Assembly: GCF_009689005.1 (NCBI RefSeq)
Contig: NZ_AP021879.1
Coordinates: forward strand, 4,580,652 to 4,644,651
Direction: 5' to 3'
Length of the DNA stretch: 64,000 bases
Source: Desulfosarcina ovata subsp. ovata
GTDB taxonomy: Bacteria; Desulfobacterota; Desulfobacteria; Desulfobacterales; Desulfosarcinaceae
The notes beneath the pieces were generated by a model. The model saw only the letters and a list, made by a program, of their open reading frames with translations. It was not told the origin of the DNA and did no database searches. The position numbers and the translations under genes were made by a program. This document shows positions 15,267 through 24,790 of this stretch, one piece after another. How positions within the stretch are numbered: position 1 is the first letter of the stretch; every line of letters begins with the position of its first letter.

Positions 15267-16829
15267 ATGAGCACACCCGGTAGGCGCCCGATTGTTTTTC
15301 TGCTGTGGATTGTGGTGATCCTCTTCATCCTGGCCCAGCCGGCGGTTTTGGTGGCGTCGGATCAACAACAAAACATAAGTATAGATGACTTTGCAGTGGA
15401 TTCGTCGCTGGAGAGCCATCCCGCCACGGGACATATGGAACCCGAAGGCGAAGCAACCCTTCATGAAGGGGCCCATGGCCACGCGGATTTGGGGCCGATT
15501 CTGCCTTTGTGGAGCTGTGTTCCCTTTGCCTGCATGCTGCTTTCCATCGCCCTGTTTCCCCTCCTTGCCCCGGAGTTTTGGCATCATCACTTCGGCAAGG
15601 TTTCCGGTTTTTGGGCCGCGACCATGGCGGTTCCCTTTCTCTTTGTTTACAAGGGCACCGCCATGTATGAAATTTTCCATATTCTTTTGGCGGATTACGT
15701 TCCCTTTATCATTTTGCTGTGGTCCCTCTATACGGTATCGGGCGGTATTCTGCTGAAAGGATCCCTGCGCGGAACACCCCTGGTCAACGTGGCCATTCTG
15801 ACCCTGGGTACCCTGCTGGCATCCTGGATGGGGACCACCGGGGCGGCGATGCTGTTGATCCGGCCATTTCTGCGGGCCAACAACTACCGCAAAAACCGTA
15901 CGTTTATGGTGGTCTTTTTTATTTTTCTGGTGGCCAATGTCGGTGGTTCACTGACGCCACTGGGGGATCCGCCGCTATTCCTGGGCTTTTTGCACGGTGT
16001 CTCTTTTTTTTGGACCATGCATATTCTTCCTCACATGCTGACCGTTTCCGGCCTGCTGCTGGTGGTCTATTTTTTTCTTGACCGCTACCATTTCCACAGG
16101 GAAGCCGGCCGGGTTCCCGCCGATGAAGCCGAAAAAACCCCGCTGAAGCTGGTGGGCATCCATAATTTTATTTTTTTGGGCGGTATCATCGGCGCGGTGT
16201 TGATAAGCGGTATGGTTGACTGGGGGCACGTCAACGTGCTGGGGGTCCATCGGGGAATTCAGGACTGGGTTCGCGATGGCCTCCTGATCGCCATGGGGCT
16301 TTTTTCAATGGTCACGACTTCCCTGGAGATCCGTGAGGACAACGATTTTACCTGGTTTCCCATCATTGAGGTGGCCTATCTGTTTGTGGGCATCTTCATC
16401 ACCATGATTCCCTGCCTGTTGATTCTGAAAGCCGGCGCCCATGGGCATCTGGCCTTTCTGATCAATGCCGTCAAGGCGCCGGTTCACTACTTTTGGATTA
16501 CCGGGGCGCTTTCCGGTTTTCTGGATAATGCCCCCACCTATCTGACCTTTTTCAATACCGCTTTGGGCAGTCATTATCCGGGGATGGCCGAAGCCCAGGC
16601 CGTGCCGCTGTTGATGACGGAAAAAATCCTTTACCTGGAGGCGATCTCCGCCGGTGCCGTTTTTTTTGGCGCCTGCAGTTACATCGGCAATGCACCCAAT
16701 TTTATGGTTCGCTCCATCGCCGAAGAGGCCGGCACACCCATGCCCAGTTTTTTCGGATACATATTGAAATACACGCTCGTTTTTCTGCTGCCCGCTTTTG
16801 CGGTGGTCACCTTTATCTTCTTTTTTTAA
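15267..16829 (+). CDS. NhaD-type sodium:proton antiporter (CitMHS/ion transporter superfamily)
   Basis: This 520-residue inner-membrane protein begins with a signal-like helix (residues 9-30), then a His/Glu-rich hydrophilic segment (DDFAVDSS... HEGAHGHAD, 35-76) and about eleven membrane helices. Family-like segments include MGTTGAAMLLIRPFLRANN, NVGGSLTPLGDPPLFLGFL and ISAGAVFFGACSYIGNAPNF. These Gly/Pro-rich re-entrant motifs are typical of NhaD/UIT-type antiporters; a dicarboxylate or arsenite substrate is the alternative. The universal stress protein gene starts 17 nt after its stop, suggesting that regulation of the transporter is linked to that protein. Confidence 0.8.
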   Translation: MSTPGRRPIVFLLWIVVILFILAQPAVLVASDQQQNISIDDFAVDSSLESHPATGHMEPEGEATLHEGAHGHADLGPILPLWSCVPFACMLLSIALFPLLAPEFWHHHFGKVSGFWAATMAVPFLFVYKGTAMYEIFHILLADYVPFIILLWSLYTVSGGILLKGSLRGTPLVNVAILTLGTLLASWMGTTGAAMLLIRPFLRANNYRKNRTFMVVFFIFLVANVGGSLTPLGDPPLFLGFLHGVSFFWTMHILPHMLTVSGLLLVVYFFLDRYHFHREAGRVPADEAEKTPLKLVGIHNFIFLGGIIGAVLISGMVDWGHVNVLGVHRGIQDWVRDGLLIAMGLFSMVTTSLEIREDNDFTWFPIIEVAYLFVGIFITMIPCLLILKAGAHGHLAFLINAVKAPVHYFWITGALSGFLDNAPTYLTFFNTALGSHYPGMAEAQAVPLLMTEKILYLEAISAGAVFFGACSYIGNAPNFMVRSIAEEAGTPMPSFFGYILKYTLVFLLPAFAVVTFIFFF

Positions 16830-16846
16830 TGAACGGGAGGCCGAGG

Positions 16847-17734
16847 ATGCGTTTTGAAACCCTGCTCTTTCATACCCGATTCAGGGAACTGGCTTTTAAT
16901 TCGCTGAAAACCGTTCTTCAATTGAAAACGGCCGGCCTGAAAAAGGTGGTCCTGGCCCATGTGATTCCGCGGGATGATGTGGCCTTCGTTCCCTATGGCG
17001 GCACCTTGAAGGCGGATATAAAGCGCCTTCGCGAGGAGGCACGGGTGACTTTCGACGACTGGATCCAGACCATTGCCGACTCCCAGTTAATTTTTACCCA
17101 GCGTATTGAAATCGGTGCGCCCAATGCGAAAATCCTTGAGATGGCCGAAGCGGAGAAGGCCGATATGATCGTTGTTGGGCGCAAAAAACGGACGTTGATG
17201 GAAAAGGTTTACGTGGGAACGCACGTGCTGGATGTGTTGCGCCGCAGTACGGTGCCGGTACTGATGAGTAAATATATGGTACAATACGAGTGGCAGGGCG
17301 AGTCACTGATGCGGACCAATGAACAGATCTGGAAACGGCCGCTGTTGGCCTCCGACTGGTCGGATCCTTCCCGGCGGGCGTTGGATGCCACCCTGGCAAT
17401 GAAACCACTGGTGGAAAAAATTGGTGTTACCCACGTGTTGGGACGGCGCCGGACGAAAAATCTGGAAGCGGCGGCCGTCCAGCGACTTGAAGCCGAGAGT
17501 GAACGCCGGCTTCGGGATTACTGCCAGGAGATTGAAGCGGCCGGCATCCAAGCTGAACCTCATCTGGCCATGGGCCGTACGGTGGAAGCCATTCTCAAAA
17601 TGTCCCGGGACTATGGCGCGACCCTGATCGTCATGGGCCGCACCGGTAAGGACTGGTTTCAGGAATACTGGCTGGGGGGCGTATCCCATCGGGTGGCCGA
17701 ACTGAGTGAGTTGCCGGTGCTGTTGATCCCGTAA
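16847..17734 (+). CDS. Tandem-domain universal stress protein A
   Basis: This 295-residue cytosolic protein contains two Usp domains (about 1-147 and 160-295). The second keeps the ATP-binding-like end GATLIVMGRTGKDWFQE, then GGVSHRVAELSELPVLLIP; the first ends ADMIVVGRKKRTLMEKVYVG. GGGAGG precedes the ATG at 16847, which I prefer over the ATG at 16829 that overlaps the antiporter stop. It is a paralogue of the protein at 23179, sharing layout and the phrase KPLLA(S/T)(D/N)WSD(P/A)SRRA. Nucleotide binding is plausible; its partner may be the antiporter upstream or the giant kinase downstream. Confidence 0.87.
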   Translation: MRFETLLFHTRFRELAFNSLKTVLQLKTAGLKKVVLAHVIPRDDVAFVPYGGTLKADIKRLREEARVTFDDWIQTIADSQLIFTQRIEIGAPNAKILEMAEAEKADMIVVGRKKRTLMEKVYVGTHVLDVLRRSTVPVLMSKYMVQYEWQGESLMRTNEQIWKRPLLASDWSDPSRRALDATLAMKPLVEKIGVTHVLGRRRTKNLEAAAVQRLEAESERRLRDYCQEIEAAGIQAEPHLAMGRTVEAILKMSRDYGATLIVMGRTGKDWFQEYWLGGVSHRVAELSELPVLLIP

Positions 17735-17772
17735 GCAACACAAAGAAAAAAAGGGGATCGATTCGAAATTTT

Positions 17773-20700
17773 ATGATACGCGAAATTGAAAATACGAAAA
17801 TCGCCATTGTGGGTGGCGGACGGTTTTGTGAAAAGTTGCTCCGGCATCTGTTTGGCGAACACTTTTCCGGCCGGCGCCCGGAGGTCCTGGGCGTCGCTGA
17901 TCTGAACGATAAGGCGGTGGGGATGATCTATGCCCGTGAACGGGGCATTTATACCTGCCGGGACTATCGCGACATCTGTCGTCTGGATGGGCTTGAGACG
18001 ATCATCGAAGTAACCTGGGATTTGGACCTGGCCCGTTGCATTGCCGAGATCAAACCGGCAGAAGTTACGCTGATTGATCATCAGGACTCGCGTTTTCTCT
18101 GGGATCTGTTGAAACTGGAAACCATTCGTGAAGAGTCCTTAAGCGCTCTTACAACGGCAAGTGTAACGCCTGAAACGATCCAGGCACAACTTGACCAGAG
18201 TTTTCGCCGCACCGCCGATATTCTGATGCAGCGCAACCGCCGTTTCAAGCAAATCGAAAGCGAAATTTACGAAAAGGAAAAAACCCTTTCCCAGATTATC
18301 CAGGGCAGTACCATTCCCACCTTTGTCATTGACCGGGACCACATGGTTACCCACTGGAACCATGCCCTGGAGAAACTTACCGGTTTCCGGGCGGATCAGA
18401 TCGTGGGTACCCACGATCACTGGAAGCCGTTTCGTCGGCATACACGGCCCATCATGGCCGATGTGATTCTCGACCAGCTGGAAACCGGTGAAATCAACCA
18501 CTATTACGGCTCCCGGTGGCAGCCTTCCACAACGGTGGAAGGCGGTTTCGAGGCCGAGGAATTTTTCGATCACCTGGGCGACGATGGCCGCTGGCTGTTT
18601 TTCACCGCTGCGCCCATCAAGGCCTCGGACGGAACCATTATCGGCGCCATCGAAACCCTTTGGGACAACACCGAAAATCACCGCGCCGAGGTCGAACGGC
18701 ACAATTATACCCGGCGCATCGAAGAAAGCGAGCGGACGCTGGCCCAGATTGTTTCGGGCAGCGCGATTCCCACCTATGTGCTTGACCGTGACCATGTCAT
18801 TACCCATTGGAATCAGGCCCTGGAAAAGCTGACCGGTTATCCTGCCGCAAGAATGTTGGGCACCCGGCGACATTGGGAGCCGTTTTGGGAAAGCGAGCGG
18901 CCCTCCATAGCCGATGTGATTCTGGAAAAGCGCAGTGAGGATGAGATCCGTGAACTTTACGGGGAGCAGTGGCGTAAATCGGACTTCATCGAAGATGCCT
19001 ATGAAGCGGAGGTGTTTTTCCCGAAGCTGGGCAGCAACGGCCGTTGGTGCTGGTTTACTGCCGCGCCGATCAAAGGAACCAGTGACGTGGCGGTTGGCGC
19101 CATCGTGACGTTTCAGGATACCACGTCCAAAAAACGGGCCGAAGCGGAGAACCGGCGCTACGTTAAAGAACTGGAAGAACATGAACAGGCCCTTTCCCAG
19201 ATCGTTCAGGGGAGCACCACCCCCACTTTCGTGATCAACCGGAATCATATCGTAAGCCAATGGAACCGGGCGTTGGAGAACCTGACCGGTTATTCAGCCG
19301 ACGAAATGGTGGGTACCCGCCAGCACTGGAAGCCTTTTCGGAAAAAAGCCCGCCCCTTGATGGCCGATGTTATTTTGGATCAGTATGAGACCGGCGAGAT
19401 CAGTCAGTATTATGGTGCCAAATGGCGGCCCTCGTCGTTGGTTGAAGGGGCTTATGAGGCGGAAGAATTTTTTGAACAACTGGGTGATAACGGCCGCTGG
19501 CTGATTTTTACCGCCGCCCCTATCAAAGCTCCGGACGGGACGCTGGTAGGGGCGATCGAGACCTTGTGGGACTGCACGGATACCAAGCGTGCCGAAGCCG
19601 AACATCGTCGGGACATGCTGCGCATCGAGGAGAGCGAGCACCGGCTCAGTCAAATTATCCAGGGCAGCACCATCCCCACGTTTGTGATCAATCAGGAGCA
19701 TGTGATCACCCACTGGAACCGGGCCCTGGAGCGGTTGAGTGGCCACTCCGCCCTGCGCATGGTGGGGTCCCGCAATCAGTGGGCGCCATTCTGGGATCAG
19801 GAACGGCGTACCATGGCCGACATTATCCTCGATCAGAGCAGCGATCATGAGATTTGGGACCTTTACGGGGGCAAATGGAAAAAATCAGAACTGATCGAAG
19901 ACGCCTTCGAGGCGGAAGTTTTTTTTCCCAAGTTGGGTAAAGGCGGCAAATGGCTCTTTTTCACCGCCGCACCGATCCGATCTGCCGACGGCAATATCGT
20001 GGGTGCCATCGAAACGTTTTGGGACACCACGGAGAAAAAAGAGGCCGAAGCCCAGCGGGGGCGGTATACCCGTGAACTCGAAGAGAGTCGACGGGCCCTC
20101 AGTCAGATCATTCAAGGCAGCACCATTCCTACCTTTGTGCTCAACGATGCTCACCTGATCACCCACTGGAACCGGGCCCTCGAACGCCTGACCGGTTTTC
20201 CGGCCGCCCAGATGGTGGGGACCAGCCGCCAGTGGGTGCCGTTCTGGGATCAGGAACGGCCCACCATGGCCGACGTGATTCTGGATCAGAAAGGCGATGA
20301 AGAGGTCTGGGATCTTTACGGTGGCAAATGGAAAAAATCGGAACTGATCGAGGGGGCTTACGAAGCCGAAGTTTTTTTCTCCAAACTGGGTAATGAAGGC
20401 AAATGGCTCTTTTTTACCGCCGCTCCCATCAAGGCCGCCGACGGCAGCGTGGTCGGTGCCATTGAAACCTTGTGGGACAATACCGGTAAAAAACAGGCTG
20501 AAAACGATCGACGGCAATATACGCGTAAGCTGGAAGAGAATCAGCGAACCCTGTCCCAGATCATTCAGGGCAGCACGATTCCCACCTTTGTATTAAATCC
20601 GGATCATGTCATTACCCACTGGAACCAGGCCATGGAGAAATTCACCGGCCATGCATCCTCGGAGATGGTGGGGACCAATCGTCAGTGGGCGCCGTTCTGG

Positions 20701-22554
20701 GATAATGAGCGACCCTCCATAGGGGATTTGATTCTCGATCAATCCAGTGAGCATGAAATCTGGAATCTTTACGGCGGCCGATGTAAAAAATCGGAACTGA
20801 TCGAAGGGGGCTACGAGGCGGAGGTCTTTTTCCCCAGGCTGGGACATGGTGGCCGTTGGTGCTGGTTTACCGCTGCGCCATTGAAGGCCGCTGACGGCAG
20901 TCTGATCGGTGCCATTGAAACTCTTTTTGATACCACCGAAGTCAAGCGGGCGCAGGAGGAGCAGCGCCTGCGCAACCGTGAATTGACAACCCTGTGTTCG
21001 ATCTACACGGCCCTGAATGCCCCCACGACCCTTCAGGACCGGATTGGTGGGGCAGTATTGGAAATCCGCGACTTTTTAAGCGCGGAAAGTGTTTGCCTGT
21101 ATATGGCCGAGGATTCGGGAGGCTTTGACCTGCGGTATTTCAATGCCTGCTATGCCGAACCGGGGTATGGCCAGGCCGGCCCGGCGGAGGAGCCCGAAAT
21201 TATCAAAACGGTGTCGCGTACCGATAAGCCCCAGGTCCATCATATCGAAACCCATGACGGGGAAAACGGAAAGACCGAGGCGACGGCGTTTGCTTATATT
21301 CCCATCAGCGCCAAGGACACCAAGGGAATTGGCGTCATGCGCATTGAAAAGGCCAACGCCCGTTTTTCTGCCGAAGAACTGCATCTTTTGGATCTCATCG
21401 GCAACCGTATCGGCGCCACCATCGAAAATGCCATTCTACACGACGAAATCATCCGCAAATCCAACTTTCAGGCGAAACTGATCGGAAGCGCCAACGAAGG
21501 AATTATCGCCACCGATGAACACTGGAAAACAGTCATTTTCAATCCGGGGGCGGAGCGGATTTTCGGTTATGTTGCCGACGACGTGGTTACGGTCAAAGAC
21601 GCCAGGGATTATCTGCCGCAGCTGGTGCAGGAAACGCTGCTGTCCAATTCGGATGCCGTTATCGATGCCAACGCAAGTTCACCCTGGGCGGAAACTGAAA
21701 TCACCGCCAGCACCGGTGAGACGATTCCGGTGAGATTTTCCGGGTCGGTATTGCGCGAAAACAAAAAAAACATGGGGACGGTGAGTTTCTTCCAGGACCT
21801 GCGGGAGATCAAACGGCTGGAGCGGGACCTGGTCAACAGCGAACGCCTCGCTGCCGTCGGCCAGACCGTTGCCGGCATGGCCCACTGCATCAAGAACATC
21901 CTGCATGGATTCAAAGGCGGCAGCTATCTGGTGGATGTGGGGCTGGACCGGGACAATGCCGATAAATTGAAAAAGGGCTGGGAGATGATCCAGCGGAACA
22001 TCACGCGGACATCGGACCTGGTGATGGACCTGCTTTCCTACTCCAAGGAACGTGAGCCGGAATACGAATCGTGTCATCCCAACGAGATTGCCGAGGACGT
22101 CTGCGAATTGCTCAGCGGGGTTGCAGAGGATCACGACGTTCGGTTGGTGAGGCAACTTTCTGAGAAAATCGAACCTATGGTCTTGGATCCACGAAGCGTT
22201 CATCGCAGTTTGATGAATATGGTGACAAATGCCATTGATGCGTGTATTTTTGATCCAGCGATGGACAAACAGCACCAGGTAACGGTGATCACCAGTCGTG
22301 AAGACGGCGGGGACATGGTCCGCTTCGATATCTGTGATAACGGCAGCGGCATGTCCGAGGAAGTCAAGGCCAAACTCTTTTCATCTTTTTTCAGCACCAA
22401 GGGGGTCAAGGGAACCGGTCTCGGTCTGCTGGTGACCGCAAAACTGGTTGAAGAGCAAAAAGGCACCATTGACGTGACCTCCACGGAAGGGAAGGGGACC
22501 ACCTTTACCCTTCGTTTTCCGGCAAGGCTGCCCAAGACCGTCAACCCGAACTGA
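17773..22554 (+). CDS. Giant sensor histidine kinase: Rossmann-like domain, six tandem PAS repeats, GAF, PAS, kinase core
   Basis: This is a 1593-residue soluble kinase with no membrane helix. Residues 8-125 form a Rossmann-like domain (KIAIVGGGRFCEKLL). Six PAS domains follow, each beginning LSQIIQGSTIPTFV or close to it, at residues 172, 323, 474, 625, 776 and 927, an exact 151-residue period. A GAF domain (about 1090-1230) and a different PAS (about 1240-1355) come next. The kinase core has His1371 in GMAHCIKNILHG, an N box NMVTNAIDAC, G1 DICDNGSGM, F box LFSSFFSTK and G2 GTGLGLLV. The next gene encodes a lone receiver, the likely phosphate acceptor. The signal sensed is unknown; cytosolic redox, ligand or nucleotide sensing is plausible. 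Confidence 0.9.
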   Translation: MIREIENTKIAIVGGGRFCEKLLRHLFGEHFSGRRPEVLGVADLNDKAVGMIYARERGIYTCRDYRDICRLDGLETIIEVTWDLDLARCIAEIKPAEVTLIDHQDSRFLWDLLKLETIREESLSALTTASVTPETIQAQLDQSFRRTADILMQRNRRFKQIESEIYEKEKTLSQIIQGSTIPTFVIDRDHMVTHWNHALEKLTGFRADQIVGTHDHWKPFRRHTRPIMADVILDQLETGEINHYYGSRWQPSTTVEGGFEAEEFFDHLGDDGRWLFFTAAPIKASDGTIIGAIETLWDNTENHRAEVERHNYTRRIEESERTLAQIVSGSAIPTYVLDRDHVITHWNQALEKLTGYPAARMLGTRRHWEPFWESERPSIADVILEKRSEDEIRELYGEQWRKSDFIEDAYEAEVFFPKLGSNGRWCWFTAAPIKGTSDVAVGAIVTFQDTTSKKRAEAENRRYVKELEEHEQALSQIVQGSTTPTFVINRNHIVSQWNRALENLTGYSADEMVGTRQHWKPFRKKARPLMADVILDQYETGEISQYYGAKWRPSSLVEGAYEAEEFFEQLGDNGRWLIFTAAPIKAPDGTLVGAIETLWDCTDTKRAEAEHRRDMLRIEESEHRLSQIIQGSTIPTFVINQEHVITHWNRALERLSGHSALRMVGSRNQWAPFWDQERRTMADIILDQSSDHEIWDLYGGKWKKSELIEDAFEAEVFFPKLGKGGKWLFFTAAPIRSADGNIVGAIETFWDTTEKKEAEAQRGRYTRELEESRRALSQIIQGSTIPTFVLNDAHLITHWNRALERLTGFPAAQMVGTSRQWVPFWDQERPTMADVILDQKGDEEVWDLYGGKWKKSELIEGAYEAEVFFSKLGNEGKWLFFTAAPIKAADGSVVGAIETLWDNTGKKQAENDRRQYTRKLEENQRTLSQIIQGSTIPTFVLNPDHVITHWNQAMEKFTGHASSEMVGTNRQWAPFWDNERPSIGDLILDQSSEHEIWNLYGGRCKKSELIEGGYEAEVFFPRLGHGGRWCWFTAAPLKAADGSLIGAIETLFDTTEVKRAQEEQRLRNRELTTLCSIYTALNAPTTLQDRIGGAVLEIRDFLSAESVCLYMAEDSGGFDLRYFNACYAEPGYGQAGPAEEPEIIKTVSRTDKPQVHHIETHDGENGKTEATAFAYIPISAKDTKGIGVMRIEKANARFSAEELHLLDLIGNRIGATIENAILHDEIIRKSNFQAKLIGSANEGIIATDEHWKTVIFNPGAERIFGYVADDVVTVKDARDYLPQLVQETLLSNSDAVIDANASSPWAETEITASTGETIPVRFSGSVLRENKKNMGTVSFFQDLREIKRLERDLVNSERLAAVGQTVAGMAHCIKNILHGFKGGSYLVDVGLDRDNADKLKKGWEMIQRNITRTSDLVMDLLSYSKEREPEYESCHPNEIAEDVCELLSGVAEDHDVRLVRQLSEKIEPMVLDPRSVHRSLMNMVTNAIDACIFDPAMDKQHQVTVITSREDGGDMVRFDICDNGSGMSEEVKAKLFSSFFSTKGVKGTGLGLLVTAKLVEEQKGTIDVTSTEGKGTTFTLRFPARLPKTVNPN
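18286..21003 (+). repeat. Six in-frame 453-bp coding repeats (PAS array)
   Basis: Equivalent leucine codons start at 18286, 18739, 19192, 19645, 20098 and 20551, each exactly 453 nt apart, with no insertion or deletion. Repeats 4, 5 and 6 are especially alike (THWNRALER, PFWDQER, ELIEGAYEAEVFF), while 1 and 3 share a different form (KPFR, YYG..W.P). This suggests an ancestral two-unit duplication followed by later amplification or gene conversion. Confidence 0.9.
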
Positions 22555-22729
22555 AAATATGCCCGCATTCGTATCGTCTTATGCGGGGGCGGTGGATGAC
22601 CGGCGCGTCGCCTTGGTTTGGCTTTTTCAGCCGTGCTGGCCACCAGCCGGCCCGTTTGCTATCGATTTTGCCAACAAATGAATTTGGAACATTTTCAATA
22701 TTGTGATTAACTTAATAGGAGGCCCTGCA

Positions 22730-23122
22730 ATGAGCAAAAAGGTATTGATTATAGACGATGATCCGGACGTCAGACTGTTCAATGCAACGGTAGTGGAAGA
22801 AAACGGCTATACACCGATTGAGGCGGCAAACGGCGAAGACGGGCTCGAATTGGTCAAGAAAGAGAAGCCCGACCTGGTGCTGTTAGATGTATTGATGCCC
22901 AAACAGAGCGGAATCCGGTTTTACCGGGAGCTGAAATCCGACGAAGCCTTTTTGGATATTCCGGTGATCATGCTGTCCGGCGTGGCCAAGCGGACCTTCC
23001 TGCGATCACAGAAGGCCCTCACGGAATTCGGTGATAAACCGGTTCCCGAGCCGGAAAGCTATCTGGAAAAACCGGTCGAGCCGGATGAGCTGGCTGCGGA
23101 GATGGAAAAGTTTTTGAAGTAG
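22730..23122 (+). CDS. Single-domain response regulator (CheY-like)
   Basis: This 130-residue protein is a lone receiver domain: acidic pair in LIIDDDPDV, phospho-acceptor Asp in DLVLLDVLMP (near residue 53), Ser in IMLSGVAK and Lys in YLEKPVEP. There is no output domain, but an unusual loop (TFLRSQKALTEFGDKPVPEPE) precedes the lysine. AGGAGG lies 7 nt before the ATG at 22730; an upstream in-frame ATG at 22703 is less likely. It lies 175 nt after the giant kinase and is its probable partner, perhaps acting on the adjacent stress proteins or kinase by direct contact. Confidence 0.9.
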   Translation: MSKKVLIIDDDPDVRLFNATVVEENGYTPIEAANGEDGLELVKKEKPDLVLLDVLMPKQSGIRFYRELKSDEAFLDIPVIMLSGVAKRTFLRSQKALTEFGDKPVPEPESYLEKPVEPDELAAEMEKFLK

Positions 23123-23178
23123 CCGGCCCGCGGGCGAAGCGCCCATTTTATTCCTTTGGCAGGCAAGGATGAAATATC

Positions 23179-24057
23179 ATGGAGATAAAAAAGCTGCTGT
23201 TTGTGACCCGGTTTAACAATCTCCGTTTTGATGCGCTGCAGTCGCTGATGGACCTGAAGAAAGCGGCCCTCAACCATGTGGTCTTTCTCAATGTTATTGA
23301 GCGTGAGAAAGTGGCCATGCGCAGGGGCAAAGGGTACGAGAAAAGCGCTGAGATACGGCTTCGCGAAAAAGCCAACATCCGTTTCATCGACTGGGCGGAG
23401 ACCCTTTTCGAGCAAGGTATGGAGGTCGGAGTCTACATTGTCGTGGGCAGTTTTGCGGCTCAGGTGATCCAGGCCGCCGAAAAAGAGACGGTGGACCTGA
23501 TCGTGTTGAGTCCCGAAAAAAAAGGAAGGCTGGAGCAGCTTTATTCCGGTTCTGATATTACCGAAATTGTCCACCGTTCCGCCACGCCGGTACTGGTCTA
23601 TAAATACCTTTCGCGTAAGGGGCCACTGGCCGAAAATCCGTTTGAAAAACCATTGCTGGCGACCAACTGGTCCGATGCCAGCCGGCGTGCCATTGACTAT
23701 CTGAAGGCCCTGAAAGCGGTCATTCGTGAAGTCGATGTGGTCTATGTGGCCAGCGAAAAGGAACTCAAGGGCACTTCTGCCATGGCGATCCAGAAGACCC
23801 GCAAGGAAAACCGCAAAAAGCTGGAAACCTTGTGTGATGAACTGGAGGATGTCGGCATCACGGCCAAACCGCATGTTTATGTCGGAGAGACGGTCGAGGA
23901 ACTCGACAAGGCGGCCCGGGAGTGCCAATCATCCATGATCATTGCCGGTTCTCCGGGAAAGCGTCTGTGGAAGGACCGATGGGGAACCAGCATCAGTAAA
24001 GGCTTGACGGAAAAATCGGTTTTCCCGGTGCTGCTCGTCCCCCCCCAGGAGGGGTAG
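23179..24057 (+). CDS. Tandem-domain universal stress protein B
   Basis: This 292-residue protein has two Usp domains (about 1-145 and 157-292) and is a paralogue of the protein at 16847. The first ends DLIVLSPEKKGRLEQLYSGS, then ATPVLVYK; the second ends SSMIIAGSPGKRLWKDRWG, then SVFPVLLVP. Full ATP-binding G-x2-G-x9-G(S/T) motifs are only approximate. The gene follows the response regulator by 56 nt and precedes the cytidylate-kinase-like gene by 58 nt, consistent with one operon. Confidence 0.87.
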   Translation: MEIKKLLFVTRFNNLRFDALQSLMDLKKAALNHVVFLNVIEREKVAMRRGKGYEKSAEIRLREKANIRFIDWAETLFEQGMEVGVYIVVGSFAAQVIQAAEKETVDLIVLSPEKKGRLEQLYSGSDITEIVHRSATPVLVYKYLSRKGPLAENPFEKPLLATNWSDASRRAIDYLKALKAVIREVDVVYVASEKELKGTSAMAIQKTRKENRKKLETLCDELEDVGITAKPHVYVGETVEELDKAARECQSSMIIAGSPGKRLWKDRWGTSISKGLTEKSVFPVLLVPPQEG

Positions 24058-24115
24058 CCACCGGAGCAACCGTTAAAAAAACGAATCTAACCCGCAACGA
24101 GATTGAGGAGGCACG

Positions 24116-24748
24116 ATGGCGGTCATTACAATATCGCGTCAGTTTGGCGCAGGCGGCATTACCCTTGGCAAAATGGTTGCCGATTCTTTGGGCTACACGT
24201 TCGCCGACAGTGATATCATTCAGCGTGTGGCCAAAGAGGCCAATGTTTCCACCCATTGGGTCGAATCCTTTGAAAAAGAAGCCGGCAGCAAACTTTCCCG
24301 GCTTGTTTCCAGCATGGTGTCCAAACGCTGGATCGATCGAGTGCTTGGCGACGAGCGGGGCTACCTGGATGAAAAGATCTATCTTGACTATCTGGTTCTG
24401 ATTATTGCCCAGTTCGCCGATGAAGGCAATGTGGTGATTATCGGGCGGGGAAGCCAGTACATCCTTAACGATCATCCCGACGCCATCCATGTGCTGTTGA
24501 TGGATGAGTTTGAAAACCGTGTCAAATTCATGATGAAGCAATACGATATGCCTGAAAAAAAGGCTCGGCGTACGGTGGAAAGTGAAGATCGGCGGCGGGT
24601 CAGCCTGTATAAACGGTTGGGTAAAACGGATTTTGAGAATCCGCGTTTATATCATCTGGTGTTAAACATGGGAAAGATGGATATGAAAACGGCCCGTGAT
24701 ATGATTTGTGATGCCGTCAAAGAACGCATGGCCGCGAACTCCGCTTGA
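24116..24748 (+). CDS. Cytidylate kinase-like protein (AAA-type P-loop kinase)
   Basis: This 210-residue protein begins MAVITISRQFGAGGITLGK, the altered P-loop (SRQFGAGG-x-x-x-GK) of the cytidylate-kinase-like family PF13189. DSDIIQRVAKEAN follows the pattern of a nucleotide-binding segment, and VVIIGRGSQYIL is the second beta-strand region. The C-terminal helix MDMKTARDMICDAVKERM is typical. These proteins are not the housekeeping Cmk and often sit next to universal stress or signalling genes; the substrate is unknown. GAGGAGG lies 5 nt before the start. Confidence 0.85.
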   Translation: MAVITISRQFGAGGITLGKMVADSLGYTFADSDIIQRVAKEANVSTHWVESFEKEAGSKLSRLVSSMVSKRWIDRVLGDERGYLDEKIYLDYLVLIIAQFADEGNVVIIGRGSQYILNDHPDAIHVLLMDEFENRVKFMMKQYDMPEKKARRTVESEDRRRVSLYKRLGKTDFENPRLYHLVLNMGKMDMKTARDMICDAVKERMAANSA

Positions 24749-24790
24749 ACGAGCGGGCTTATGCCCCAATCCGGTTGCCTTTATCATGAA

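Noticed and set aside
22555..22600. CCCGCAT/ATGCGGG hairpin after the giant kinase as a terminator
   Set aside because: The loop is long and no U-tract follows; transcription into the response regulator is more likely.
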